Of a stretch of 64,000 bases of DNA, positions 36,260 to 44,311 are shown piece after piece. A program made the translations under genes and the position numbers. How positions within the stretch are numbered: position 1 is the first letter of the stretch; each line of letters opens with the position of its first letter. The DNA is from Candidatus Hydrogenosomobacter endosymbioticus. Lineage in GTDB: Bacteria > Pseudomonadota > Alphaproteobacteria > Holosporales > GW7. The notes under the pieces were generated by a model. That model ran no database searches, was not told where the DNA came from, and was given only the letters and a program-made list of their open reading frames with translations. Where the stretch lies: positions 384,001-448,000 of the forward strand of contig NZ_AP025225.1 in NCBI RefSeq assembly GCF_021654655.1. The letters are read 5' to 3'.

Positions 36260-36658
36260 GTGTTTAATTACGTCGAATGGCTCGAAGATGGAAAAAGAAG
36301 CGTTGTGCGACAAGCGCTGAGAGAGGCGCGAGATAGCGGTATTTCTCCTCCAAACAAGCTGTATATTTCCTTCTCTATCAACTATCCAAAAGTAAAAGTA
36401 CCTCGAGATATTGCGTCAAGCGACGACGAGATAAAAATAGCTATTTATGATGATTTTTGGAATCTCTCTGTAGACGATGAGTTGTTTTCCGTGGAGCTTC
36501 TCGTAAATAACAACCGCCAACTTTTTGTGATACCGTTCAAGGCAGTAAGAACCTTCATTGACCCTGGGGCAGAATTTGCACTTCAATTTGAACCTCCAGA
36601 GTTCCCGTTTCTTGGAGATAATGTTATCCCGTTCGAGAGATTCAAGAGCTCCAAGTAA
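36260..36658 (+). CDS. sspB: SspB-family ClpXP adaptor
   Basis: Delivers ssrA-tagged proteins to the ClpXP protease. It matches the alphaproteobacterial SspB pattern: VVRQALREARDSG, LYISFSINYPKVKVP, IYDDFWNLSVDDELFSVELLVNNNRQLFVIPFKAVRTFIDPGAEFALQFEP. At 132 residues it is somewhat short because the usual acidic linker and C-terminal ClpX-binding tail are reduced to PFERFKSSK. GTG 36260 has a strong GGGGGA Shine-Dalgarno 6 nt upstream. It starts about 15 nt after tmRNA, which makes the tag and its adaptor a single locus. Confidence 0.85.
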   Translation: MFNYVEWLEDGKRSVVRQALREARDSGISPPNKLYISFSINYPKVKVPRDIASSDDEIKIAIYDDFWNLSVDDELFSVELLVNNNRQLFVIPFKAVRTFIDPGAEFALQFEPPEFPFLGDNVIPFERFKSSK

Positions 36659-36894
36659 AGCCTGAAGACAGAAAACCATACACATCCGTTAGTTAATGCC
36701 TCGCGCATGGCGACTTTTGGCTAGATTCCAGCGGCTCATTAAGCTCATTCCAGTCTTTGCCACTAAAAGTCTTTGCATCAAACCCCTTTTTGCATTATAC
36801 CCATTATACTTGAGTGCACGTTTAACAGAGTAGACTGAACGGCAACAGACAGAAATAGCAAGCTCCGGCAGATTAAATAATTGGAAAGAACAGA

Positions 36895-37731
36895 ATGATT
36901 AAAGAAATAAACCTTTGCAAAACCGCTACCAACAACCCTTGCTCGCGGGCAAAAAATGCATTGCCAGCAATCTCTGGCGCATTGATTAACGTATTCAGCC
37001 CACATCATCTGGCAAAAAACATTGATAGATTTATCGACATGGTATTTCCAAAAAAATGCCAGTGCTGCAGAGAGGTGGTACAGTGGGACGGCATATGCCC
37101 AAAATGCTGGAGCAGGTTACTGTTTATAAGACCCCCTATGTGCAAGATATGCGGCTCTCCCTTTGACAAAACAGACCAGTTTGACCTGTGCACAAGCTGC
37201 ATGTCAGGGCTTCCTGTTTTCGATAAACACAGATCTCTCCTAAGCTATGGAGGAAGCGCTCGCAAATTGGTTTTGAGCTTGAAATATAGGAAAGACAATT
37301 CTTCCGCTATGTTTATCGCAGAAATTATGCTTCCGATGGTTCTAGAAATAGCTCATAAAGTTGACTATATAATTCCAGTTCCGCTTCATTGGACTCGAGT
37401 ATCCAAAAGAGGCTTTAACCAATCCGCTCTTATAGCCAGACACTTATCAAGATTCCTGGGAATCCCAATACTAATAGACTCTCTGACTAGAAACAGAAAA
37501 ACTCCATCACAAGGCAGCTTAACCTCGCATATGAGAGAAAAAAATGTTGCAGGAGCCTTCTCTGTGAAATCATCGAGTTCCAAGATGATAAGCGAAGCAA
37601 GAATACTGCTAGTAGACGATGTATATACCACAGGATCAACAATAAACGCATGCTCAGAAGCGTTAAAACTCACAGGAGCAAAAAAAATAATCGCCGTAAC
37701 TCTGGCAAAAACGACAAAACTCAAAATTTAA
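36895..37731 (+). CDS. comF: ComF-family phosphoribosyltransferase-like protein
   Basis: Associated with DNA uptake in transformable bacteria and with genome maintenance elsewhere. An N-terminal double zinc-binding region holds Cys pairs in FPKKCQCCREVVQWDGICPKCW and MCKICGSPFDKTDQFDLCTSC; the phosphoribosyltransferase domain has IIPVPLHWTRVSKRGFNQSALIA and the PRPP motif ILLVDDVYTTGSTINA. At 278 residues it is a usual length with a ~40-residue leader before the first Cys pair. Together with dprA it hints at residual natural competence. Confidence 0.9.
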   Translation: MIKEINLCKTATNNPCSRAKNALPAISGALINVFSPHHLAKNIDRFIDMVFPKKCQCCREVVQWDGICPKCWSRLLFIRPPMCKICGSPFDKTDQFDLCTSCMSGLPVFDKHRSLLSYGGSARKLVLSLKYRKDNSSAMFIAEIMLPMVLEIAHKVDYIIPVPLHWTRVSKRGFNQSALIARHLSRFLGIPILIDSLTRNRKTPSQGSLTSHMREKNVAGAFSVKSSSSKMISEARILLVDDVYTTGSTINACSEALKLTGAKKIIAVTLAKTTKLKI

Positions 37732-37911
37732 GATAAAGAAAAACAAGTTCATCAAAGCTGCATCTCATAACCCCATAAAACAGCTAACATTATCTCAAAA
37801 TGTTCTCTGAAGTTGCATGGCATTGCCTAAACCGGGTCACTAGTGTTGCGTTTGCAGCGATCTCTGTCATGCCTTATACTTAGTCGGCCAGATAATGAAC
37901 ATACACAGTAC

Positions 37912-38910
37912 ATGAGTGATCAAAAACATCAAGGACAAAGACGAGCTCTTGGACGCGGTCTATCCGCGCTTTTCAACGATGAGGAAGAAGAACTGCTTGA
38001 TTCAGAAAAACTCATGCTGGTATCTGCTGATGAAATAAAGGCAAATCCTAACCAGCCGCGCTCAACGTTCGACGAAATTTCTCTTGGAGAGCTTGCTTTG
38101 TCCATTAAGGAAAACGGAGTACTGCAGCCACTTTTAGTGCGCAGAGTGAACGGCCTTTTCGAACTCATAGCCGGAGAACGCCGTCTGCGAGCGGCTATAA
38201 GCATAGGCATAGACAAAATTCCTTGTAGGGTGATAGAACTCGATGACAAAAGGTCTCTGGAAGTTGCAATACTAGAAAATGTACAGCGAGACGACTTGAA
38301 TGCAATAGAAGAAGCTCTTGGGTACAAACGCCTGATAGAAGAATTTAATTACACACAAGAAGATCTCGCCCAACGGATAGGAAAAAGCAGGAGCTACCTT
38401 ACAAACATACTAAGACTTCTATCACTTCCAGCAAACATACAGCTCCTTATTCGTGATGAAAAACTATCAACAGGCCACGCAAAAGTACTCGTCAGCGCAA
38501 ATGACCCAGAAAAAATAACTGACGAAATATTGCGAAATAATTGGACCGTCCGCCAAACAGAAGAGCGCCTCCGCTCCGTCCGAGAAAAAAGAAGAAAATC
38601 CAATAAGAATCTAGCGCATACAAAAATTTCCACAGAAAACACGCGTTCAGTACATAGCGAAAAACAAGACGGAGTAATCCGATCCGAAAAAGCACAGCTT
38701 TTCAACGAGCAAACAATAAACGCAGGATTATGGGCAGAATCCACAGGAGATGAGGAAGAAGCTCAGGTATGCGCAGAACAGCTCGCCAAACTAACTGGCC
38801 TACCTGTTATAATTGATATCAAAAAATGCAGGGTGACGTTTATAATAAAGACCGCAGACGAGCTTGATGAATTTATGCGAAAACTAAACTCCTCCATTGA
38901 CTCTGCATAG
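37912..38910 (+). CDS. parB: Chromosome-partitioning protein ParB
   Basis: CTP-dependent DNA clamp that loads at parS and helps segregate the origin. It has the LGRGLSALF N-terminus that contacts ParA, then IKANPNQPRSTF, GERRLRAA (CTP-binding box), ILENVQRDDLNAIEEALGY, a helix-turn-helix (LAQRIGKSRSYLTNILRLL) and a C-terminal dimerisation domain. ATG 37912 gives 332 residues; the frame is open to 37843 but that part is not ParB-like. parA and the gidB/mnmG neighbours are absent, so the usual par locus is split. Confidence 0.94.
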   Translation: MSDQKHQGQRRALGRGLSALFNDEEEELLDSEKLMLVSADEIKANPNQPRSTFDEISLGELALSIKENGVLQPLLVRRVNGLFELIAGERRLRAAISIGIDKIPCRVIELDDKRSLEVAILENVQRDDLNAIEEALGYKRLIEEFNYTQEDLAQRIGKSRSYLTNILRLLSLPANIQLLIRDEKLSTGHAKVLVSANDPEKITDEILRNNWTVRQTEERLRSVREKRRKSNKNLAHTKISTENTRSVHSEKQDGVIRSEKAQLFNEQTINAGLWAESTGDEEEAQVCAEQLAKLTGLPVIIDIKKCRVTFIIKTADELDEFMRKLNSSIDSA

Positions 38911-39094
38911 AAAACACGCAGCAAAGAGGCCTTTTTTGGGCAGCTGTGTGCGCTTGATTTGCGCCTACGCTCAGCTGTTTGTTTTGTTTTACAGCGCCTA
39001 TCTTCGATAATGCCATAAATAAAGTAAAACCTTAAGTATTTACCGCTTTTTAACTGAGATATTATAGAATTAGCATACCTAATCATTTTAGGGT

Positions 39095-39123
39095 GAGCTT
39101 ATAAAAGATTTTCGCTTAAGCTC
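39095..39123 (+). promoter_or_regulatory. 5'-UTR inverted repeat before the Cys-rich secreted protein
   Basis: Perfect 7-bp inverted repeat GAGCTTA (39095-39101) / TAAGCTC (39117-39123) with a 15-nt loop, ending 11 nt before the AAGGAG Shine-Dalgarno of the gene at 39145. It could modulate translation or RNA stability, or be an operator; function unknown. Confidence 0.4.
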
Positions 39124-39144
39124 CAACTATAGAAGGAGAAAACA

Positions 39145-39402
39145 ATGAATAAATACTTACTTACGGTGCTGGCAGTTATTTTCGGATTTGGTGGAGTTTC
39201 TTTCGCCGAAGGTGAACCTACTGCTAACAACGCCGGACCAAGTCAATGCGATGCAGCGCTTACATCATGTAAACAAAACTGCTCTAAAAACCAAACAGGG
39301 TGCCTCAACGGATGTGCCTCAACTCTTACAAATTGCGGAACTTCCTGCAAGGACAACCTCAACCAATGCCTGCAGCAATCAGGACAAGTACCTGCAAACT
39401 AA
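39145..39402 (+). CDS. Small secreted Cys-rich protein (85 aa)
   Basis: Not recognised. Strong Shine-Dalgarno (GAAGGAG) 8 nt before ATG; signal peptide MNKYLLTVLAVIFGFGGVSFA. The mature ~64 residues carry eight Cys spaced C-X6-C-X3-C-X6-C-X3-C-X6-C-X3-C-X6-C, i.e. an alternating 7/4 helical rhythm that would place Cys on one helix face and allow helical-hairpin disulfides. The same C-X6-C-X3-C unit occurs in the Cys/Pro-rich protein at 22357. The rest is Asn, Thr, Gln, Gly and Ala, giving a non-charged surface. It has its own RBS, leader hairpin and a strong terminator, so it is an independent and probably well-expressed gene. Function unknown. Confidence 0.85.
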   Translation: MNKYLLTVLAVIFGFGGVSFAEGEPTANNAGPSQCDAALTSCKQNCSKNQTGCLNGCASTLTNCGTSCKDNLNQCLQQSGQVPAN

Positions 39403-39443
39403 GATTTCACGATTCTTTTAGCACGTCGTTTCAAAAACAAACC

Positions 39444-39473
39444 AGCGCGCCGATCAAAGGCGCGCTTTTTCTT
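39444..39473 (+). terminator. Rho-independent terminator
   Basis: Perfect 8-bp GC-rich stem AGCGCGCC / GGCGCGCT (39444-39451, 39459-39466) with loop GATCAAA, followed by TTTTTCTT. It ends the transcript of the Cys-rich protein gene. Confidence 0.9.
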
Positions 39474-39673
39474 ACTTAGCTCTTTTTAAAAACAGCAACA
39501 AACATTCGCACCAAACACAACCGAACACAAGAATAGCGCCTTTTGATAAGAACCACACATAAATTTCGCTCCGAGAGCCTATCTTTATGTCACAAAAAAC
39601 AACACGCTCATTCTTTATTTTTCAAGTGTTCTCCATACAGACTCTGCCACACAAAATAACAGATAAAACTTCA

Positions 39674-39763
39674 TGGCGGAGAAGGAGGGATTCGAACCCT
39701 CGATACGTTTTAGCGTATACGCGATTTCCAGTCGCGCGCCTTCAGCCGCTCGGCCACCTCTCC
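39674..39763 (-). tRNA. tRNA-Ser (anticodon GGA)
   Basis: Minus-strand cloverleaf: acceptor GGAGAGG/CTTCTCC, anticodon stem GCGA/TCGC with loop CTGGAAA (anticodon GGA), long variable arm TATACGCTAAAACGTATC, T-arm GAGGG-TTCGAAT-CCCTC, discriminator G, and CCA encoded at 39674-39676. Confidence 0.95.
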
Positions 39764-39842
39764 AACGCTCGTTAATTTTAGATTGAATTTGAAAAGTTCT
39801 CAATACACAAAAAAACAGACCGTCGTTCGTAATTTGCCAATC

Positions 39843-40307
39843 TCACCTCTTTTTTATCATAGCTGTATAAACAGCTTGTGCCACTATAGAGCCGTCAACA
39901 AGCGCCATACCGGAAAACTTCCAAACACTCCCTCGGCAATGTTCCTTGCTAACAGAAAGACGTATTGTGTCGCCAGGAAATACAGGCTTTCTGAATCTAG
40001 CGTCTGATATAGACATAAAATACACTAGGTGATTCTTTTCCGTAATACCCAAAGTCCGCATAACCAAAACCGCTGCCGTCTGCGCCATAGCCTCTATTAT
40101 AAGCACTCCAGGCATAACTGGCTCTCCAGGAAAATGGCCAGCAAAAAAGTGCTCATTGGAAGTGACATTCTTTACCCCCACAGCACTCTCACCAAGAACA
40201 ACTTCCTCTATTTTGTCTATAAGAAGCATCGGATACCTGTGCGGTATGGCTCCCATTATGTCCTTTACATTAAAAGATAAGCCAACAACATCACTTTTCT
40301 CAGTCAT
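39843..40307 (-). CDS. fabZ: 3-hydroxyacyl-ACP dehydratase FabZ
   Basis: Dehydrates 3-hydroxyacyl-ACP in fatty acid elongation. Hot-dog fold with IMGAIPHRYPMLLIDKI, the active-site segment FFAGHFPGEPVMPGVLIIEAMAQ (catalytic His and Glu), and ARFRKPVFPGDTIRLSV. At 154 residues it is normal. Start ATG 40307. It is separated from its usual partners lpxD and lpxA. Confidence 0.95.
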   Translation of the reverse strand: MTEKSDVVGLSFNVKDIMGAIPHRYPMLLIDKIEEVVLGESAVGVKNVTSNEHFFAGHFPGEPVMPGVLIIEAMAQTAAVLVMRTLGITEKNHLVYFMSISDARFRKPVFPGDTIRLSVSKEHCRGSVWKFSGMALVDGSIVAQAVYTAMIKKR

Positions 40308-40622
40308 AAGAACTTCCTCCTCCTACAATCGTAGCATAAAGCCAAGCCACTTCCACCAAAGAACCGACGCTAAACACAAACAGGTATTATAAATTAACAT
40401 CATTTTTATGAAAATTTCCATAGACTATTGGCATTGTACAAAAATTCGCTCCCAGTCGTAGGGCATTGATACCATTTCCAAGTTATGGCAAAAATACTAA
40501 AAACGCCTATGCAATCACGCCAATCAAAAGAGTCGACCGAAATCTTACAAGAAGAAGGCCACGCAAGTCGAAACCACCATTAATGAAATAGAAACAAAAG
40601 AGACGTTTCCCAAAAACAAGGG
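40308..40622. other. Intergenic stretch between ftsL and fabZ
   Basis: No gene I can support in 315 nt. A 32-codon ORF starts at ATG 40484 on the plus strand but has no RBS and a random-looking product. The region is AT-rich and may hold the fabZ promoter and the end of the mraZ operon transcript; no clear hairpin-plus-T terminator was found. Confidence 0.5.
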
Positions 40623-41060
40623 TTACCTACCTCTGCCTCTGCGAGCACTTTTTTCTCCGATATCTTCATTTCCAGCTTCTTTTGAGCTATCGCCGCACCC
40701 CTGCTCATTTAAAAGCTCTTCTTCCTCCGCGGACTCGAGATGGGACTCTGAGGATTTAGCTTTGTCGTCAGAACCAGAAATAGTGCTCACCGTTCGAACA
40801 TTTCCAACGCTAAGAACCCTGCTATTTTCCACAGGCCGCGCATCTGCAAGGTACCTTTTAGACAATTTCGCAACTCGCTTAGGGTTAGTGAGATACGCAA
40901 GCTCAGCCTGCATAGTTCCTATATTCTCACGCGTTTTAGAGATCATAGTATGCATGTTTTTTATGTTACTCTCTAGAGCTAACACCTCGTGTTTAACGTA
41001 AAAGAGAAACCCACCAGAAAACCCAGCCAACGCCAGAACTATAAGTAACAGAACTCTCAT
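40623..41060 (-). CDS. ftsL: Cell-division protein FtsL (alphaproteobacterial type)
   Basis: Bitopic divisome protein that joins FtsB/FtsQ and activates FtsWI. N-terminal membrane span (MRVLLLIVLALAGFSGGFLFYV), then a coiled-coil (HEVLALESNIKNMHTMISKTRENIGTMQAELAYLTNPKRVAKLSKRYL), the AELAYLTNPKRV motif being typical of alphaproteobacterial FtsL. A ~60-residue acidic then basic tail (SAEEEELLNEQ, ending ARRGRGR) extends beyond the usual end. Its ATG overlaps the rsmH stop (ATGA), so the two are translationally coupled. ftsI, the normal next gene, is at 14642. Confidence 0.85.
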   Translation of the reverse strand: MRVLLLIVLALAGFSGGFLFYVKHEVLALESNIKNMHTMISKTRENIGTMQAELAYLTNPKRVAKLSKRYLADARPVENSRVLSVGNVRTVSTISGSDDKAKSSESHLESAEEEELLNEQGCGDSSKEAGNEDIGEKSARRGRGR

Positions 41061-42025
41061 TGTTTTTTCCTCCCATCACACACTTTTATGGCCCACCTTA
41101 GCTTCGCTGACCTCGAACGAGGATTCTCTCGCACTTCTTCATCAGAAGGAACGACTGGCTTAGAGCACACCTTGAATTTGATACAGCCAACATCATCTTC
41201 CCCAGCGCTTTCTTTCTCGTATTTATCCCTCTTTTCACCAGAAGACCTTATGGATCTAAAAAATTGTTTAACTATACGATCTTCAAGAGAATGGAAAGAC
41301 AAAACGACAATGCACCCATTAAGGGTCAAAAGAGAGCTGGCAAGTGGAAGCGCCTTGCTAAGCTCGTTCATTTCGTCATTCACAGCTATGCGAAGAGCTT
41401 GGAAAACTTTCGTAGCCGGATGCAGCCTTCCGGAAAATTTTATTTCGCTTTTAATCACGTGCGCTAGCTGCCCTGTAGAAAAAAAAGGTGCCCTCCTTCT
41501 TTCAGAAACAATCCTTCTCGCAATTTTTCTGCTATGGCGCTCTTCACCATAATTGAAAAAGAGATCGGCCAGATTTTTCTCGCTCCAACTGTTCACTATA
41601 TCTGCGGCAGTGTTGCCGTTTTTTCCCATTCGCATATCGAGCGGACCGTCACGCATAAAAGAAAAGCCACGATCAGCAGAGTCTATCTGCGCTGACGAGA
41701 CACCTAGATCCATGAGAACGCCAGAAAATAAAGCGCCGGCATCTTCTCCAAGCATGTCAGACAGAATAGTCATCATATCTGAAAAGCACCCGTGTACCAA
41801 TTTCAACCGGTCTGCATACTTATCACATAAATATCTTTGCCCATATGATATCGCATCAGGATCTCTGTCTATGGCAATAACCTTACATCCTGGAAGCCTC
41901 TCCAAAAGCGCACATGTATGCCCTCCGCGACCAAATGTAGCGTCTAAAAACAAACCCTCAGAGCTTTTTTCGTCTGAACACATAAGGTCCAAAACTTCTT
42001 TCAACATAACTGGAATGTGGTTCAT
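41057..42025 (-). CDS. rsmH: 16S rRNA (cytosine1402-N4)-methyltransferase
   Basis: Methylates C1402 in the 30S decoding centre. It starts MNHIPVMLKEVLDLM, then the SAM motif LDATFGRGGHTCALLERL, VIAIDRDPDAI, GVLMDLGVSSAQIDSADRGFSFMRDGPLDMRM and VLSFHSLEDRIVKQFF; all are family hallmarks. At 322 residues it is normal. Middle gene of mraZ-rsmH-ftsL. Confidence 0.96.
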   Translation of the reverse strand: MNHIPVMLKEVLDLMCSDEKSSEGLFLDATFGRGGHTCALLERLPGCKVIAIDRDPDAISYGQRYLCDKYADRLKLVHGCFSDMMTILSDMLGEDAGALFSGVLMDLGVSSAQIDSADRGFSFMRDGPLDMRMGKNGNTAADIVNSWSEKNLADLFFNYGEERHSRKIARRIVSERRRAPFFSTGQLAHVIKSEIKFSGRLHPATKVFQALRIAVNDEMNELSKALPLASSLLTLNGCIVVLSFHSLEDRIVKQFFRSIRSSGEKRDKYEKESAGEDDVGCIKFKVCSKPVVPSDEEVRENPRSRSAKLRWAIKVCDGRKKQ

Positions 42026-42150
42026 ATTCAGCCTCCGAAGCTCTCGCTACACACGCAGCGACAGCAACATGAGAAACTGAAATCAATACACAACAATCTC
42101 ATCAAAACTCCATTGTCACCATATTCCATAAACACCTCCACCAAGCGCCA

Positions 42151-42609
42151 TCACGAAAGCGCTCCTATCAACGTTTTGCTCTTAGTACGAAGTCGTTCTC
42201 GCGCGTTTTTTATATGTTCATCAAATTTCTCTGGACTCCAAATTTGGAATGTCGGGCCACACCCAACAAACATCACTTCATCTTCTATAAAAGCATGCTC
42301 GCACAACACTTCTGGTAGCACGATCCTCCCATCTCCGTCGAACGACAACGAATGCGAGTCGGCAAAAATGCCAGACCAGTCTTGCTGAGCATCAGAAAAT
42401 AGGTCTAGCTTATCCATATGCGCGCTGAGTTTTTCCATCCTGTCCATACCGAACCCTTCCACTGCAGAAAGAACAAGTGACCGGAACGCAACTATCCCTT
42501 GAAAATTTTGAGACGAAAGAACCGCCCGAAACTGGGCAGGCACAGAAACTCTCCGCTTCTTGTCCAGCTTATTTCGAAAGGTAGAGAGAAACACACCAGA
42601 CACATCCAC
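42151..42609 (-). CDS. mraZ: Transcriptional regulator MraZ
   Basis: AbrB-fold ring-forming repressor of the division/cell-wall operon. Two SpoVT/AbrB-like halves: FRNKLDKKRRVSVPAQFRAVL and HSLSFDGDGRIVLPEVLCEHAFIEDEVMFVGCGPTFQIWSPEKF. At 152 residues it is normal. The start is GTG 42609, preceded by a G-run (TGATGGGGG). It lies downstream of a run of TGGGA operator repeats (42648-42693) and 125 nt before rsmH. Confidence 0.93.
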   Translation of the reverse strand: MDVSGVFLSTFRNKLDKKRRVSVPAQFRAVLSSQNFQGIVAFRSLVLSAVEGFGMDRMEKLSAHMDKLDLFSDAQQDWSGIFADSHSLSFDGDGRIVLPEVLCEHAFIEDEVMFVGCGPTFQIWSPEKFDEHIKNARERLRTKSKTLIGALS

Positions 42610-42647
42610 CCCCCATCAAAGCTAAAGCACAAAGACCCACTATAGAA

Positions 42648-42693
42648 TGGGATACCATGGGATTAAAAGGGAGTCAATGGGATTTTATGGAAA
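42648..42693 (+). promoter_or_regulatory. MraZ operator: direct repeats at 10-bp spacing
   Basis: On the plus strand TGGGAT (42648), TGGGAT (42658), AGGGAG (42668), TGGGAT (42678) and TGGAAA (42688) recur with an exact 10-bp period. E. coli MraZ binds three TGGGN repeats separated by 5 nt, i.e. the same 10-bp period. The array lies 39-84 bp upstream of the mraZ start, as expected for autoregulation; the repeats face away from the gene. Confidence 0.9.
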
Positions 42694-42857
42694 TTATACT
42701 AATTTCGACAAAATTCTTATTAGAAAAAGTTTCAAACACCTGGCCAATCAGGTAAACGATAGGTAAGCGTGAAAAAACAGCAGCCATATAAACTACACAA
42801 TTGACACGAGCTTTTTCTCGAATTATTTATTAATAATGGAAATAATGGATATCACTG

Positions 42858-43208
42858 CTATACAACATTTTCTTCTTTTTCTGTATCTGAGGAATATCCT
42901 TCTTCTTGCAAAACCGACGAATCTATTCCTCCAAACAAATTGCCAGTACGCTGAAAATTGTCAAACGCTTTTATTGCCATAGCATCAATTTTCCTGCGCC
43001 GCTCCATCGCTTGTTTTCTGAGGAAATTATCAAGAGCTCTTTTTTCTACACGTTTGTCAACCTTTTTCTGCTCATAATGCTCAAACCTTGGAACCCTAGA
43101 AAAGCTATAGCCTTTTTGACCGCTTATATACTGAGCTTTGGCTACTTCTGACAATAAAGTTATAAAGACCATTGCGGCACCTATTATATATATAAACATA
43201 TTTTTCAA
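42858..43208 (-). CDS. Small secreted basic protein of unknown function (116 aa)
   Basis: Not recognised. The N-terminal signal peptide (hydrophobic IYIIGAAMVFITLL, likely cut after EVAKA) is followed by a very basic helical region (KKVDKRVEKRALDNFLRKQAMERRRKIDAMAIKAF) and an acidic C-terminus (SDTEKEENVV). TTG 43208 (MKNMFIY) is kept because it supplies the positive n-region; ATG 43199 is the alternative. No RBS decides. It lies divergent from trmD and downstream of nothing obvious. Amphipathic basic helices fit membrane or nucleic-acid binding (inference). Confidence 0.6.
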   Translation of the reverse strand: MKNMFIYIIGAAMVFITLLSEVAKAQYISGQKGYSFSRVPRFEHYEQKKVDKRVEKRALDNFLRKQAMERRRKIDAMAIKAFDNFQRTGNLFGGIDSSVLQEEGYSSDTEKEENVV

Positions 43209-43385
43209 TCAAAAATAAAACAACGTCTAAAAATCATAGCAATTCTTTATAAAAATTAAATTAATACGCGCCTAATACTTAATGTAAAAATAAAATATTA
43301 CTATCGGTGCTTGCGTAGCGCGCAAAACTGCAAAAAAGTATAATCGCAATAAAGCTATTTACATATCGTCAAACGAACGCCGCGT

Positions 43386-44120
43386 ATGAATGACTCTCTA
43401 AAAATACGTATAGTAACTCTGTTTCCAGAAATGTTCCCGGGGCCTCTTGGATTTTCTGTTATAGGGAATGCAATAAAAAATAGGCTTATACAAATTAGCA
43501 CAGTTAACATTCGAGACTTTGCGAGCGATAAGCACAAGACTGTAGACGATACAAGCTATGGAGGCGGACCAGGAATGGTAATGCGGCCAGATGTTGTAGA
43601 TAAAGCATTAAAAAGCGCTATAAAAGGTTTAAAATCGCCCCGTATACTTTTCACCTCTCCGAGCGGAGCAACAGTAAAGCAACATATCCTGAGGACGTGG
43701 GCAGATGAGATGAGGCCTCTTGTATTTTTATGCGGAAGGTATGAGGGAGTTGACCAGAGGGTTATAGATGACTGGTCGTATGGGAAAAATGATGATTTCG
43801 GCAACAGCATCCAGCTTGAAGAGATCAGTCTGACAGATATAGTCCTGTGCGGAGGAGAAATTGCTGCAATAGCGATGATAGAAGGGTGCGCTAGGCTAAT
43901 AGAAGGAGTTCTTGGTAATATAGATTCCATAGGCGAAGAAAGCTTTTCAAAAAACCTATTGGATCACCCACACTATACGCGCCCACACATTTGGAATGGA
44001 AAAGCCGTTCCAAGTGAGCTCTTGTCAGGAAATCACGCTACTATAAAACTTTGGAGAGAGCAGGAAGCGCGAAGACGAACGGAGGAAAAGCGGCCAGACC
44101 TGCTATTATGCGAAAAATAA
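43386..44120 (+). CDS. trmD: tRNA (guanine37-N1)-methyltransferase TrmD
   Basis: Trefoil-knot SPOUT methyltransferase that adds m1G37 to tRNAs for Leu, Pro and Arg. It shows IRIVTLFPEMFPGPLGFSVIGNA, DDTSYGGGPGMVMRPDV, FLCGRYEGVDQRVIDDW, DIVLCGGEIAAIAMIEGCARLI and the C-terminal LLDHPHYTRPHIWNGKAVPSELLSGNHATIKLWRE. At 244 residues it is normal. rimM and rplS, its usual neighbours, are absent. Convergent with the pilin-like gene. Confidence 0.95.
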   Translation: MNDSLKIRIVTLFPEMFPGPLGFSVIGNAIKNRLIQISTVNIRDFASDKHKTVDDTSYGGGPGMVMRPDVVDKALKSAIKGLKSPRILFTSPSGATVKQHILRTWADEMRPLVFLCGRYEGVDQRVIDDWSYGKNDDFGNSIQLEEISLTDIVLCGGEIAAIAMIEGCARLIEGVLGNIDSIGEESFSKNLLDHPHYTRPHIWNGKAVPSELLSGNHATIKLWREQEARRRTEEKRPDLLLCEK

Positions 44121-44311
44121 AAAACTCGTATTCAAACAAAACCGCATTCAGACACCCAACCCAGAAGAAAAACAAGATTTTCATAATTGATGGAGATGCG
44201 CAAAATGCAAAATGCGTACAGCATACTTCCACATCGATAGCGCCCCGTACACCGATTCCGCCATACCGATGCCGCTATTAGAAATTCATCCAAAATTTTT
44301 CATAAATTTCG

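Noticed and set aside
39587-39775. Plus-strand ORF reading RRRRDSNPRYVLAYTRFPVARLQPLGHLS
   Set aside because: It is the antisense of tRNA-Ser(GGA); this is a well-known false protein seen opposite Ser tRNAs.
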